Origin: Limosilactobacillus fastidiosus
GTDB taxonomy: Bacteria; Bacillota; Bacilli; Lactobacillales; Lactobacillaceae
Length of the DNA: 64,000 nt
Assembly (NCBI RefSeq): GCF_014145505.1
Contig: NZ_JACIUZ010000044.1
Location: 1-64,000, forward strand
Reading direction: 5' to 3'
The translations under genes and the position numbers were made by a program. Positions 8,274 to 18,127 of the stretch are shown here, piece after piece. A model generated the notes under the pieces. It did no database searches and was not told where the DNA came from. It saw only the letters and a list, made by a program, of their open reading frames with translations. Every line of letters begins with the position of its first letter. Within the stretch, counting starts at the first letter, position 1.

Positions 8274-8801
8274 CTAATTGAATGCTTGAACAATCTTTAA
8301 TACACCAAAGACAATCAAGAAAACAGAAATAATCCAAACAACAGTTAATGCTGAAACAACTGGACTTAAGAGGAGGACTACACCAAGGATAATTCCTAAG
8401 ATACTAAATATAATGGTTAACCAGTAGTAACCTCCGCTAATCCCCTTGAACAGCCGACCAACGGACAACTCCATTGCAGAATCGATAATGAACCACGCAG
8501 CGAAAATAATTGCAATGTATAGGGTTCCAAATCCGGGATGGAAGATAAAGATGATTCCTAAAACAACATTTAAGGCACCAAGAACGACAACCCAAGCAGA
8601 GCTTTCATGCAGTGAACGCAAAAAGCGCCGTCGAATTGTTAATTCAAAAATTCCATCAAAGATAAAGACAACACCGATAATTACAGATAATAATTGCAGG
8701 GTTCGATCTGGTCTTGAGAATGAAATAAATCCACCAAGAATAAATAGAATTCCAACAAAAAAGCTAAACCAATCAAACCGTCGATGAGAAATGTTATTCA
8801 T
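8274..8801 (-). CDS. DUF308/HdeD-family membrane protein
   Basis: The product is 175 aa with about six hydrophobic segments arranged in pairs with short loops, for example FFVGILFILGGFISF, LLSVIIGVVFIFDGIFEL and VVVLGALNVVLGIIFIF. HdeD-type proteins are linked to acid stress in enterobacteria; their role here is unknown. RBS GGAGTTATGAATT lies directly upstream of the start. Confidence 0.85.
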   Translation of the reverse strand: MNNISHRRFDWFSFFVGILFILGGFISFSRPDRTLQLLSVIIGVVFIFDGIFELTIRRRFLRSLHESSAWVVVLGALNVVLGIIFIFHPGFGTLYIAIIFAAWFIIDSAMELSVGRLFKGISGGYYWLTIIFSILGIILGVVLLLSPVVSALTVVWIISVFLIVFGVLKIVQAFN

Positions 8802-8887
8802 AATTCATAACTCCTTTCACTAATAGTATAATCATACCGCAAATTTATTAATAATGGTTATTTAAATATGCTATTACAATGAATAAT

Positions 8888-8939
8888 AAAAAAAGACTGG
8901 GCTTTTAAGATCGGCAAAACTAATCTTTGGAGTCCAGTT
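8888..8939 (-). terminator. Terminator for the small minus-strand gene
   Basis: Read on the minus strand, a two-part stem (ACTGG/CCAGT plus an inner AAGAT/ATCTT) is followed by TCTTTTTTT. Confidence 0.7.
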
Positions 8940-8946
8940 ATTCCCG

Positions 8947-9114
8947 TTAAATATGTTCCCTGATACCATTCTTGAAGTCCTTATCGATTTCCTTAAGAAT
9001 TGGTAAGAGATAGTTGATATATTCATGATATGCTTCAATTGGCTTCATGTCTTTACCATTAGCTTGAATTAGTGCAATGGCAATGTCATGGGCCCGTTGT
9101 TCGTTTGAAATCAT
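8947..9114 (-). CDS. Small conserved-looking 55-aa protein
   Basis: An open frame on the minus strand runs from ATG at 9114 (RBS GAGGTGATT seven bases upstream) to TAA at 8947. The product starts MISNEQRAHDIAIALIQANG and has a central aromatic helix, AYHEYINYLLPIL. It is amphipathic and not membrane-spanning. The good RBS, balanced codon use and own terminator support a real gene. I do not recognise its function. Confidence 0.7.
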   Translation of the reverse strand: MISNEQRAHDIAIALIQANGKDMKPIEAYHEYINYLLPILKEIDKDFKNGIREHI

Positions 9115-9152
9115 TGATAATCACCTCATTAATAATAGTGTACCAAACTTTT

Positions 9153-9677
9153 CTAGGATAGGAAAAAAGGTTGAATTATTTTATCAATAATGCCACGATC
9201 GAACAGTTTTAAGCCGTAAAAGCCAATAACACCACCCAGCGTATTAGTAATAATGTCATCGATGTCAGCAACTCGGCCAATTTGAAAAAGAAAGTCACAA
9301 ACAAATTGATTGCCTTCGATAAAAAAGCTAAATAAAAAACTTAAGCAAATGATAACCACAAAAGGACTTTTTCTACCAATCAGGTACAGGAGGATGCCTA
9401 AAGGAATCGTCATAATAACGTTTAAAAACCATTCTAAATCGACTTGCTGGAATGGGATTAAATTGTAGGGAACTCCATGAAAATACCGTAAATTGCGGTC
9501 GGCACTAATAAAACTAAAACTAATTGGGGTTAAACAGAGGCGAAGAATAATCACAAAATAGCAGAAACAGGCGAAGACTGTTAAGCGCTTGCCAAATTGC
9601 TGGTAACGGGAAAAAGCATCAATCGTGATAATAATTGCAACGACTAAGTATGTACAAAATGGAAGCCAGTGTAACAA
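9153..9677 (-). CDS. VanZ-like membrane protein
   Basis: The product is 174 aa with five transmembrane segments and the VanZ-family pattern: RLCLTPISFSF early, then NLIPFQQVD, then a helix with NVIMTIPLGILLYL, and near the end VADIDDIITNTLGGVIGFYG. VanZ of enterococci gives low-level teicoplanin resistance; most family members have no assigned role. The start is TTG 9677 with GAGAGGGAA upstream. Confidence 0.85.
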   Translation of the reverse strand: MLHWLPFCTYLVVAIIITIDAFSRYQQFGKRLTVFACFCYFVIILRLCLTPISFSFISADRNLRYFHGVPYNLIPFQQVDLEWFLNVIMTIPLGILLYLIGRKSPFVVIICLSFLFSFFIEGNQFVCDFLFQIGRVADIDDIITNTLGGVIGFYGLKLFDRGIIDKIIQPFFLS

Positions 9678-9815
9678 ATTTATTCCCTCTCTTCACAAAA
9701 AATGGTATAAAATAAATTTTCGGACAAACTATTTTCCATTATTAAATAAAAGGTTATAAAAAGCGATAGTTTGTTAATAACTTTTAAGAGAAATTTTAAG
9801 GAGAATTGAACTACA

Positions 9816-11162
9816 TTGGCAAAGCAAAATAAAATGAAGCGCAGCCTGAAAAGCCGCCATATCCAACTAATGGCATTGGGAGGAACGATCGGGACTGGCC
9901 TGTTTCTCGGTTCTGGTCAAGCAATTCACTCGGCTGGCCCAGCAATCTTATTAGCCTATATTATTACGGGGATTGTCTGCTTTTGGATTATGCGGGCACT
10001 CGGGGAACTACTAATGTCGGATCTAAATTACCGCTCATTCGTCGATGCAATTCGCGTTTACTTGGGACCACGAGTAAGTTTTATTACTGGCTGGGCTTAT
10101 TGGGCGTGTTGGATTGCATTAGCGATGGCAGAAATTACAGCCATTGGGATGTATTTCCAGTTGTGGCTTCCGAGTGTTCCCCAGTGGATTCCGGGACTAT
10201 TAACTTTGATTGTCCTCCTATGTATCAATCTAATTACTGTAAGTGCGTTTGGTGAATTACAATTTTGGTTTGCCTTAATTAAAATTCTTGCAATTGCGCT
10301 CTTGGTCCTTGTTGGTATCGGAATGATGCTAATTAGTTTTAAGAGTAAGGGCGGATATGTTGCTTCACCAATTAACTTGGTTAATAATGGGGGCTTTTTT
10401 GCTGCCGGCGCAAAGGGCTTCATTCTTTCCTTTCAAATGGTTGTCTTCGCCTTTGTCGGGATTGAAATGGTCGGGATGACAGCTGCTGAAGCAGAAAATC
10501 CTCGGCACGTTATTCCCCGGGCAATAAATGCTATTCCGTTTCAGATCCTCTTATTTTATGTTGCTGCCTTAGCAGTGATTATGTGTATTTATCCTTGGGA
10601 CCGGTTAGCACCTTCAAAAAGTCCTTTTGTAATGGTCTTTAATGATATCGGGTTACGTGGTGCTGCTAGTTTGATTAACTTTGTCGTTGTTACAGCGGCT
10701 GCCTCAGCATGTAATAGTTCTCTCTATACAACAGGTAGGATGCTTGCCGAATTAACGGCAACCTCTCATCGACCAGGAATTAGAAAGATTAGTAAACTAT
10801 CCCGAAACTCTGTGCCAGCATTTGCTGTTATTATTTCTGCGGGTGTTGTTGCAATTGCCGCAATCCTAAATTTGATAATGCCTGGTGGCGTTTTTACAGT
10901 TATTTCGAGTATTGCGACAACTAGTTTTCTTTTTATTTGGGCAACTATTATGGTGACCCATTTAAAGTATCTGCGGTCACAACCACAAAAACGGATTTTT
11001 AAGGTTCCTGGTGCACCATTTACTGATTATCTTGTATTAGTCTTTTTGGGGTTTGTTTTAATTGTCCTTTGTTTGAATAAACAAACACTAGGAGCGCTGA
11101 TATTTACACTAATATGGTTTGCTGTCCTAGCCTTTGCTTCATTATCACAACCTAAGAAATAA
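9816..11162 (+). CDS. Amino-acid permease (APC/AAT family)
   Basis: The product is 448 aa with 12 hydrophobic segments. The N-terminus RSLKSRHIQLMALGGTIGTG is the APC-family signature that lines the substrate site, and a further AAT motif lies at FVGIEMVGMTAAEAENP (about residue 215). It is a proton-coupled importer in the cytoplasmic membrane. Candidates include D-serine/D-alanine/glycine (CycA-like) or proline/GABA-type permeases; the substrate cannot be decided. The start is TTG 9816 with AAGGAG 11 bases upstream. Confidence 0.88.
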   Translation: MAKQNKMKRSLKSRHIQLMALGGTIGTGLFLGSGQAIHSAGPAILLAYIITGIVCFWIMRALGELLMSDLNYRSFVDAIRVYLGPRVSFITGWAYWACWIALAMAEITAIGMYFQLWLPSVPQWIPGLLTLIVLLCINLITVSAFGELQFWFALIKILAIALLVLVGIGMMLISFKSKGGYVASPINLVNNGGFFAAGAKGFILSFQMVVFAFVGIEMVGMTAAEAENPRHVIPRAINAIPFQILLFYVAALAVIMCIYPWDRLAPSKSPFVMVFNDIGLRGAASLINFVVVTAAASACNSSLYTTGRMLAELTATSHRPGIRKISKLSRNSVPAFAVIISAGVVAIAAILNLIMPGGVFTVISSIATTSFLFIWATIMVTHLKYLRSQPQKRIFKVPGAPFTDYLVLVFLGFVLIVLCLNKQTLGALIFTLIWFAVLAFASLSQPKK

Positions 11163-11167
11163 AAAGA

Positions 11168-11218
11168 GTGTCTCTCAATTAGAAGCCTGAAGTGGTTTCT
11201 AGTTGAGAGACACCTTTT
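11168..11218. terminator. Strong bidirectional terminator
   Basis: A perfect 11-bp stem (11168-11178 with 11203-11213, GTGTCTCTCAA and its complement) lies between convergent genes, with A-rich and T-rich flanks. Confidence 0.88.
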
Positions 11219-11255
11219 AAATTTGATTGGATAAAATCGTCGTAATATTGATTGT

Positions 11256-11720
11256 TTAGCGATTTAAATGCAGTTTTCTTTGACAATTGGGGCAGATTCC
11301 ATGAACTTCGATATTATTACCAGTAACAAGGTAACCAGTTTTATTGCTTGTCATGAGTGCTAATTCTTTACTAATCTCGGTAAAGTGAGGATCAAAAACG
11401 TCGGTAATCTGACCACAGTTATCACAGATAACGTGGTAGTGAGGATGACCAAAATAGTCATAATGGGTGCTACCATCGCCATTCTTTAGTTCGATTACTA
11501 AGTTGTAGTCGACAAATAGTTTTAACGTGTTATAAACGGTTGCCATACTGATATTGTCAACACTGTCTTTGAGATCCTCGTAGATCATTTCCACACTTGG
11601 GTGGGTATGATGTGTTATCAAATAGTTTAGAATCGTTTTTCGTTGGGGAGTAACCCTTACGTGATTTTCTCTTAATTGCTCAATTGCACGATCAAATTCT
11701 GCTTCAGCCAAATTACTCAC
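11256..11720 (-). CDS. perR: Fur-family regulator, PerR-like
   Basis: The product is 154 aa. A winged helix in the first 85 residues contains VRVTPQRKTILNYL and SMATVYNTLKLF. The dimer domain has the regulatory His-rich stretch HYDYFGHPHYHVICDNCG and a structural zinc site of two CxxC pairs (CDNCG and CPNCQ). PerR-type proteins sense peroxide through metal-catalysed His oxidation and repress defence genes. Fur or Zur cannot be excluded without structural alignment. It is divergent from an efflux pump, with a PerR-box-like palindrome between them. Confidence 0.82.
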   Translation of the reverse strand: MSNLAEAEFDRAIEQLRENHVRVTPQRKTILNYLITHHTHPSVEMIYEDLKDSVDNISMATVYNTLKLFVDYNLVIELKNGDGSTHYDYFGHPHYHVICDNCGQITDVFDPHFTEISKELALMTSNKTGYLVTGNNIEVHGICPNCQRKLHLNR

Positions 11721-11760
11721 CTCACTAGTTTAGAAGATTTAATTTACATTAAGTATAACA

Positions 11761-11774
11761 TTTACAATTGTGAA
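11761..11774. promoter_or_regulatory. Candidate Per/Fur-type operator
   Basis: TTTACAATTGTGAA is a 14-bp near-palindrome with one mismatched pair, in the gap between the Fur-family regulator and the efflux pump. It has the AAT core of PerR boxes but not their 7-1-7 spacing. Confidence 0.4.
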
Positions 11775-11830
11775 TTCAAACTTTATAATGGGCTTTGATT
11801 ATTGATAATAATTCTAAAGAAGGGGATTTG

Positions 11831-13270
11831 ATGAGAAAGTCAATTGATCAAAATGGCCGACCATATAGTCGGTTCTGGTTTATTTTTACACTATTAATTG
11901 GGACGTTTACAATGTCGATTAGTCAATCTTCATTGTCAACAGCTTATCCAACGTTAATGAGGGCGTTCGGGATCTCAGCATCAACGGTTCAGTGGTTAAC
12001 TACTGGTTTCATGCTTGTGATGTGCGTTAGTATGCCAATTAGTCCGTGGATGTTGAATAATCTTAATTTTAAGACCATGTTTATTGGCGCGTTAGCCTTG
12101 TTTGACATTGGTTCATTGATGATTATTTTAACTCCAGCTAATTGGGGAGTTTCTGGATTCTGGTTTATGATGATTGGTCGGGCGATGGAAGCCTTCGCGG
12201 TAGGAGTGCTCTTCCCGTCGTATCAATCAGTATTGCTGGAAATAACACCGCGTGATGCACGGGGAACCACAATGGGAATCGCCGGCTTGGTAATGGGCTC
12301 AGCACTGGCTTGTGGTCCAATTGTTTCCGGAATTCTCCTTAAGTTCTTTACTTGGAAGAGTTTATTTATCTTCTTTATGATTATCATCACCGTGATCATT
12401 ATTATGGCTGGTTCTGGCCTTATTCGCGATGTTATGCAACGACACGAAAGCAGTCTTGATTGGCTTTCTGTTTTCCTATCAATTGGGTTAATTGGGATTA
12501 TGTATGTTATTGACCAATTTGGAAAGGCAAAAGCTAACTGGGGAATTAGTGGAATTATCTTAATTATCAGTATTTTAGCAATTATTTGGTTCTGTGTTCG
12601 TCAGTTGCACCTTAAGGAACCATTGTTAGAGCTCCGGGTAATGAAGACCTTTAACTACGATTTAGCGATTTTGCTAACTTCAATTTCTTATATTGCCCTG
12701 ATCGTGACAACAATTATTTTCCCACTTTACTATCAAGGGGTTCTTAAAGTTAGCCCGTTTGTTTCCGGGATGTCACTAGTTCCTGGAGCAGCATTATTAA
12801 GTATCCTTAACCCGTTAACAGGCAAATTAGCCGATAAGATTGGTTTTAAGCCGACAATGCTAGTAGGGATGGTAATGATTGTTGCTGGTTGGTTTGCTGG
12901 CTTATTCTTAATTAACCGAATGAGTTTATGGATCATGATTTTCTGTGCCATGGTAATTGAAGGTGGGAATGCCTTTGTTATGATGCCTGCTGTTACTTTA
13001 GGGGCTAATTCCTTACCAAATGAACTTGTTCCTCATGGGACTGCCGTAATTACTACGGTTCGTCAGGTCCTTGGTTCTACTGGGGTTGCTGTTTCAACGA
13101 TTATTTTAACGACGGTAACAAGTCATAACCTTAGCCGGGGGATGGGGAGCCTAAGTGCTGCTCTAAATGGTTACCATTACGTATTTTTGACAATGTTTTT
13201 TGTCGAAATAATTGGGTTGTTTATGGCCCTGGCCTTGAAAAATACCGCTAAAAAAGATGCAAAAGCCTAA
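11831..13270 (+). CDS. MFS efflux transporter, DHA2 (14-TM) family
   Basis: The product is about 479 aa with 14 predicted membrane segments. Typical features are SISQSSLSTAYPTLMRAFG in TM1, MIGRAMEAFAVGVLFP, and motif C (GLVMGSALACGPIVSG). Members export drugs or other hydrophobic compounds by proton antiport. I chose ATG 11831, seven bases after AAGGGG, over an upstream in-frame ATT/ATG region. Divergence from a PerR-like gene suggests local control. Confidence 0.87.
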   Translation: MRKSIDQNGRPYSRFWFIFTLLIGTFTMSISQSSLSTAYPTLMRAFGISASTVQWLTTGFMLVMCVSMPISPWMLNNLNFKTMFIGALALFDIGSLMIILTPANWGVSGFWFMMIGRAMEAFAVGVLFPSYQSVLLEITPRDARGTTMGIAGLVMGSALACGPIVSGILLKFFTWKSLFIFFMIIITVIIIMAGSGLIRDVMQRHESSLDWLSVFLSIGLIGIMYVIDQFGKAKANWGISGIILIISILAIIWFCVRQLHLKEPLLELRVMKTFNYDLAILLTSISYIALIVTTIIFPLYYQGVLKVSPFVSGMSLVPGAALLSILNPLTGKLADKIGFKPTMLVGMVMIVAGWFAGLFLINRMSLWIMIFCAMVIEGGNAFVMMPAVTLGANSLPNELVPHGTAVITTVRQVLGSTGVAVSTIILTTVTSHNLSRGMGSLSAALNGYHYVFLTMFFVEIIGLFMALALKNTAKKDAKA

Positions 13271-13313
13271 TTATCTCGTCCTGTATATATAGGAAACTTA
13301 ATGGGGTGATTAA

Positions 13314-13847
13314 ATGACTGTGAAACGTCCTTTATGGGCTGAAACATCTGAGCTAATGCGCGATTATTATGATACAAAATGGGGCCTTCCTGAACATGAT
13401 GATCGTGAATTATTTAAAATGTTGACACTAGAACTTTTTCAATCTGGGTTATCCTGGTCAACGATTTGGAAACGAGAAGGGGCATTTGATGTTGCGTTTG
13501 CCTATTTTGATGCAGTAAAGGTTGCTAAATTTGGTCGAGATGATTTTGAGCGCTTAATGAATGATGTAACAATCATTCGAAACCGGCGAAAGATTATGGC
13601 GACAATTAATAATGCAAAAGTAATTCAAGAACTATTGAAAAATGGTGAAACATTTAATAACTATGTATGGTCGTTTGTTAATTTTGAGCCGCAACGTTTC
13701 CACTTAAATGGAAAGCAACTTCCTGCTCAAACAGCAGAATCAAAGAAAATGGCCCAGAAAATGAAAAAGGATGGTTTTCAATTTATTGGACCAACGACTG
13801 CTTATTCGTTTATGACGGCGGTTGGAATGGTTAATGCTCGTGAATAG
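13314..13847 (+). CDS. tag: DNA-3-methyladenine glycosylase I-like protein (Tag)
   Basis: The product is 177 aa with a helix-hairpin-helix DNA glycosylase fold. It contains YYDTKWGLPEHDDRELFKML, LELFQSGLSW with the catalytic-pocket Glu, IIRNRRKI, YVWSFVN and FQFIGPTTAYSFMTAVGMVN. Tag removes 3-methyladenine from alkylated DNA. E. coli Tag binds zinc with Cys4, His17, His175 and Cys179. Here the N-terminus reads KRPLW rather than KRCxW, the His of YHD is Tyr, and the protein stops right after GMVN, so all four ligands are absent. Confidence 0.82.
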   Translation: MTVKRPLWAETSELMRDYYDTKWGLPEHDDRELFKMLTLELFQSGLSWSTIWKREGAFDVAFAYFDAVKVAKFGRDDFERLMNDVTIIRNRRKIMATINNAKVIQELLKNGETFNNYVWSFVNFEPQRFHLNGKQLPAQTAESKKMAQKMKKDGFQFIGPTTAYSFMTAVGMVNARE

Positions 13848-13892
13848 TGAGAAATTTATGTTTGAATCTAGCAAGTGAATTATGCTAAGATG

Positions 13893-13992
13893 GTTGACGT
13901 TATAAAGCAAATTCCCGATAGGATTCACAATTACTGTGAAGATGCCTTGTAACCACTAAATGTTTCAATTGTAACTTGCATATGGGGGAATT
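13893..13992 (+). promoter_or_regulatory. SMK-box (SAM-III) riboswitch before metK
   Basis: The leader has the SMK-box signature: TTCCCGATAGGATT, a small stem (TTCACA/TGTGAA), then GATGCCTTGTAACC. The Shine-Dalgarno region GGGAATT (13986-13992) is fully complementary to AATTCCC (13910-13916). In this class, S-adenosylmethionine stabilises that pairing and blocks translation of SAM synthetase. Motif, complementarity and target gene all agree. Confidence 0.9.
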
Positions 13993-13999
13993 AATACAC

Positions 14000-15187
14000 A
14001 TGGTAGAAAAACATTTATTTACTTCAGAATCTGTTTCTGAGGGACATCCTGATAAGATTGCTGATCAAATCAGTGATGCGATTTTAGACGCAATGCTTGA
14101 ACAAGATCCGGATTCACGGGTCGCTGTCGAAACTTCTGTCACAACTGGCCTTGTACTAGTCTTTGGTGAAGTATCCACCAAAGCTTACGTCAACATTCAG
14201 AAGGTTGTTCGTGATACTATTCGGCGCATTGGTTATACTGACGGTAAGTATGGCTTTGATGCTGATAATTGTGCTGTGATTACCGCAATCGATGAACAAT
14301 CACCTGATATTGCGCAAGGGGTAGATGACTCTCTTGAGACTCGTGAAGGTGGGGTTGATCCGCTTGACCAAATCGGTGCTGGTGATCAAGGGTTAATGTT
14401 TGGGTATGCAACTGATGAAACGCCAGAATACATGCCATTGACATTAGTGCTTAGTCATAAATTAATGCAACGAATTGCTAAGTTACGGAAGGACAAGGTA
14501 ATCCCTTACTTGCGTCCAGATGCAAAGGCTGAAGTTACTGTTGAATATGATGAAAATGACAAACCTTTACGTGTTGATACTGTTGTTTTGAGTACACAAC
14601 ATGATCCAGAAGTCTCACTTGACCAAATCAAGAAGGATGTTATGGAACAAGTTATTAAAGCTGTGATTCCAGCTGAATATCTAGATGATCAAACTAAATA
14701 CTTCATTAATCCTACCGGTCGTTTCGTTATTGGTGGTCCTCAAGGGGATGCTGGTTTAACTGGTAGAAAGATTATTGTTGATACTTATGGTGGAGCTGCT
14801 CACCATGGTGGGGGAGCATTTTCTGGTAAGGATGCAACTAAGGTTGATCGATCAGCTAGTTATGCTGCCCGTTATATCGCTAAGAACTTGGTTGCTGCTG
14901 GCTACGCAAAGAAGCTTGAAATCCAAGTGGCTTATGCTATTGGTGTGGCAGAACCTGTTTCAATCTCAATTGATACTTATGGTACTGGTACGCGGAGTGA
15001 AGCAGAGTTAATTGCCGCAGTGCGTAAAGTCTTTGATCTTCGTCCTGCCGGGATTATTAAGATGCTTGAATTGAAGCGACCAATTTATGAACCAACTGCT
15101 GCTTATGGTCATTTTGGGCGGACAGATGTTGAACTACCATGGGAACAACTAGATAAGGTTGATGAATTGAAGGAGATTCTCGGTTAA
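14000..15187 (+). CDS. metK: S-adenosylmethionine synthetase
   Basis: The product is 395 aa, the standard length. It makes SAM from methionine and ATP in the cytoplasm. Visible motifs are [20 protein letters not shown] near the N-terminus, [12 protein letters not shown] and the P-loop-like [12 protein letters not shown] 14000 is preferred because it follows the riboswitch-controlled RBS GGGGGAA and gives the usual N-terminus [11 protein letters not shown]; upstream in-frame ATGs lie inside the riboswitch. Confidence 0.97.
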   Translation: MVEKHLFTSESVSEGHPDKIADQISDAILDAMLEQDPDSRVAVETSVTTGLVLVFGEVSTKAYVNIQKVVRDTIRRIGYTDGKYGFDADNCAVITAIDEQSPDIAQGVDDSLETREGGVDPLDQIGAGDQGLMFGYATDETPEYMPLTLVLSHKLMQRIAKLRKDKVIPYLRPDAKAEVTVEYDENDKPLRVDTVVLSTQHDPEVSLDQIKKDVMEQVIKAVIPAEYLDDQTKYFINPTGRFVIGGPQGDAGLTGRKIIVDTYGGAAHHGGGAFSGKDATKVDRSASYAARYIAKNLVAAGYAKKLEIQVAYAIGVAEPVSISIDTYGTGTRSEAELIAAVRKVFDLRPAGIIKMLELKRPIYEPTAAYGHFGRTDVELPWEQLDKVDELKEILG

Positions 15188-15239
15188 GCGGTACTTGCAT
15201 TTGAGAATGTTGATTGTTAGAATATCATTAAATATTTGA

Positions 15240-15470
15240 TCAGATTGGAAATAGTAGTTATTACTTAATTCTTCAGAGATCGTGTGGTGCTGGGAACACG
15301 GGGATTATTAATAATGAACTCGTCCAAGAAAATTACTGCTGAAATTAGAGTAGGTAGTAACGTTTGCTGCGTTATGGCGTGAAGTGTCATGATTAGTTCA
15401 TGGAATTCGGGTGGTACCGCGGAATTGTTTCGTCTCGTAGAATAAATTTTCTACGGGACTTTTTTAATAC
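15240..15470 (+). promoter_or_regulatory. T-box leader of leuS (leucine-responsive)
   Basis: The conserved T-box core GGGTGGTACCGCGG is at 15409-15422. It is followed by a terminator (stem 15432-15442 with 15449-15459, then T7). Upstream is a stem I region with a candidate Leu specifier CTC at 15319-15321. Uncharged tRNA-Leu pairs with specifier and T-box bulge and prevents termination. The 5' boundary is approximate. Confidence 0.9.
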
Positions 15471-15513
15471 GATTAAACAGGAAAATTGTTTATTAAATAA
15501 AGGAGAGAAAGAT

Positions 15514-17934
15514 ATGGCTTACGATCATACTGCCATTGAAAATAAGTGGCAACGTTTCTGGAAAAAGAATGAAACATTTAAGGCTAATTTGAACAAAGAT
15601 CAAAAGAAGTACTATGCCTTAGATATGTTCCCTTACCCATCAGGTCAGGGACTCCACGTTGGACATCCAGAAGGTTATACCGCTACTGATGTAATGTCAC
15701 GGATGAAGCGGATGCAAGGATACAATGTTCTACACCCAATGGGTTGGGATGCCTTTGGTTTACCAGCAGAACAATATGCATTGAAGACTGGTCACAACCC
15801 AAAGAGTTTTACTAATAAGAATATTGATCATTTCCGTAACCAAATTCAATCACTCGGATTCTCATATGACTGGGACCGGGAAGTTAACACAACGGATCCT
15901 GAATACTACAAGTGGACTCAATGGATTTTCGAACAACTCTATAAGAAGGGCTTGGCTTACGAAAGTGAGATCATGGTTAACTGGGCCCCAGACTTTATGG
16001 GGGGAACCGTTGTTGCTAATGAAGAAGTTGAAGATGGAAAAACCAAGCGTGGTGGTTACCCCGTTTACCGGAAGCCAATGAAGCAATGGGTTTTGAAGAT
16101 TACTGCCTATGCGGACCGCTTGATTGATGATCTTGATTTGGTTGATTGGCCAGAGAGTGTTAAGGAAATGCAACGTAACTGGATTGGTCGTTCAGAAGGT
16201 GCTTCTGTTTACTTCCCAGTTGCTGGTGATGAAGATACTAAGATTGAAGTCTTTACTACTCGTGCAGATACCTTATTTGGAGCTTCCTATGTTGTCCTTG
16301 CCCCTGAACAAGAATTAGTTGATCAATTAACTACTCCAGAAAATAAGGAAGCAGTTAAGAAGTACCAAGAAGAAGCTTCCCGTCGTTCTGATCTTGAACG
16401 GACTGACTTAAATAAGGATAAGACTGGGGTATTTACTGGTTCATACGTTATTAATCCAGTTAATGGTGAAAAATTACCAATTTGGATCAGTGACTATGTT
16501 TTAGCTTCTTACGGTACTGGTGCTGTAATGGCAGTTCCATCTGGCGATCAACGTGACTACGATTTTGCCAAGAAGTTTGATTTGCCAATTAAGCCAATCA
16601 TTGAAGGGGCTGATCTCGAAGAAGGCGCTTTTGATGGTGATGGTAAACACATTAATTCTGGCTTCTTGGATGGATTAAACATTGCAGATGCCAAAAAGAA
16701 AATGATTGAATGGCTTGATGAACATAATGCTGGTCATAAGAAAGTTAATTACCGTTTGCGGGACTGGATCTTTAGTCGGCAACGTTACTGGGGTGAACCA
16801 ATTCCAGTAATTCACTGGGACGATGGGCGGACAACCTTGGTACCAGAAGATGAATTACCATTGAAATTACCAGATACCGATAATATTGAACCATCGGGTA
16901 CGGGGGAAAGTCCATTGGCTAATGTCGAAGACTGGGTCAATGTTTATGACGAGCAAGGTCGGCACGGCCTCCGTGAAACTAACACAATGCCTCAATGGGC
17001 TGGTTCATCTTGGTACTGGCTTCGTTACACTGATCCCCATAACAATAAGGAATTTGCGTCAAAAGAAGCTCTTGATTACTGGTCACCAGTAGACTTGTAT
17101 GTTGGTGGGGCTGAACATGCAGTTCTCCACCTTCTTTATGCCCGGTTCTGGCACAAGGTCCTATACGACTTGGGACTTGTGCCAACCAAGGAACCATTTA
17201 TGAAGTTGGTTAACCAAGGAATGATTCTTGGTGCTAACCATGAGAAGATGTCTAAGTCTAAGGGTAATGTTGTTAACCCAGATGACATTGTTGAAAAGTA
17301 TGGAGCTGATACTCTTCGTCTTTACGAAATGTTCATGGGTCCATTAACTGAATCTGTTCCGTGGGATGAAGAAGGCCTTCACGGTTCATATAAGTGGATT
17401 CAACGTGTATGGCGGTTATTGATGGATGAAAATAACCACCTCCGTGATCGGGTTTCAACTTTCAATGATGGTAAGTTAACGAAGGTTTATAATCAAACAG
17501 TAAAGAAAGTTACTGAAGATTATGAACGGATGCACTTTAATACTGCCATCTCTCAATTAATGGTCTTTGTTAATGAAGCATTTAAGGCTGATGATCTTCC
17601 AGTTGAATACATGGAAGGCTTCATTAAGATGATTTCACCAGTAATTCCTCATGTTGCTGAAGAATTATGGAGTCACTTTAACGTTAGTGATACAATTGCT
17701 TATCAACCATGGCCAACCTATGATCCGAAGGCATTGGAAGAAGACGAAGTTGAAATGATTATCCAAGTTAACGGAAAGCTTCGTTCAAAGATCAAGATGG
17801 CAAAGGATATTGACCGTGAAGAAGCGCAGAAGCTAGCACTTGCTGATGAACACGTGCAAAAGTTTACTGAAGGCAAAGACGTTAAAAAGGTTATCGTCGT
17901 GCCAAACAAAATCGTTAACATTGTTGCGAAGTAG
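15514..17934 (+). CDS. leuS: Leucyl-tRNA synthetase
   Basis: The product is 806 aa, a class I synthetase. The HIGH motif appears as HVGHPEGYT, the editing (CP1) domain occupies about 220-420, KMSKSKGNV is the KMSKS loop, and the anticodon-binding and C-terminal domains follow. It charges tRNA-Leu. ATG 15514 has AAGGAGAG upstream and gives the usual start [13 protein letters not shown]; an upstream in-frame ATG lies inside the T-box leader. Confidence 0.97.
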   Translation: MAYDHTAIENKWQRFWKKNETFKANLNKDQKKYYALDMFPYPSGQGLHVGHPEGYTATDVMSRMKRMQGYNVLHPMGWDAFGLPAEQYALKTGHNPKSFTNKNIDHFRNQIQSLGFSYDWDREVNTTDPEYYKWTQWIFEQLYKKGLAYESEIMVNWAPDFMGGTVVANEEVEDGKTKRGGYPVYRKPMKQWVLKITAYADRLIDDLDLVDWPESVKEMQRNWIGRSEGASVYFPVAGDEDTKIEVFTTRADTLFGASYVVLAPEQELVDQLTTPENKEAVKKYQEEASRRSDLERTDLNKDKTGVFTGSYVINPVNGEKLPIWISDYVLASYGTGAVMAVPSGDQRDYDFAKKFDLPIKPIIEGADLEEGAFDGDGKHINSGFLDGLNIADAKKKMIEWLDEHNAGHKKVNYRLRDWIFSRQRYWGEPIPVIHWDDGRTTLVPEDELPLKLPDTDNIEPSGTGESPLANVEDWVNVYDEQGRHGLRETNTMPQWAGSSWYWLRYTDPHNNKEFASKEALDYWSPVDLYVGGAEHAVLHLLYARFWHKVLYDLGLVPTKEPFMKLVNQGMILGANHEKMSKSKGNVVNPDDIVEKYGADTLRLYEMFMGPLTESVPWDEEGLHGSYKWIQRVWRLLMDENNHLRDRVSTFNDGKLTKVYNQTVKKVTEDYERMHFNTAISQLMVFVNEAFKADDLPVEYMEGFIKMISPVIPHVAEELWSHFNVSDTIAYQPWPTYDPKALEEDEVEMIIQVNGKLRSKIKMAKDIDREEAQKLALADEHVQKFTEGKDVKKVIVVPNKIVNIVAK

Positions 17935-18006
17935 TAAGTTACGATGAATTAATGGCTAGGGGGAAGTGTGACAGCGGTCGGTCGACGCTCCCACAGATAC
18001 AAATAT

Positions 18007-18046
18007 GGCCCCAGAGTTTGGCAATGCCAATCTTTAGGGCCTTTTG
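18007..18046 (+). terminator. Terminator after leuS
   Basis: A compound stem (GGCCC/GGGCC with inner TTGGCA/TGCCAA) is followed by TTTTGTGTT. Confidence 0.7.
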
Positions 18047-18127
18047 TGTTACACCAAAAGTTTCGTCAGTATTTCGGTCGTGGTAAAATACAGATTGTTT
18101 TAATAAAAGAAAAGTGAGGGATAAAAA

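Noticed and set aside
8446-8787. 113-aa open frame antisense to the DUF308 gene
   Set aside because: Rich in Ile/Asn/Pro/Arg, no RBS, and fully inside a well-supported membrane-protein gene.
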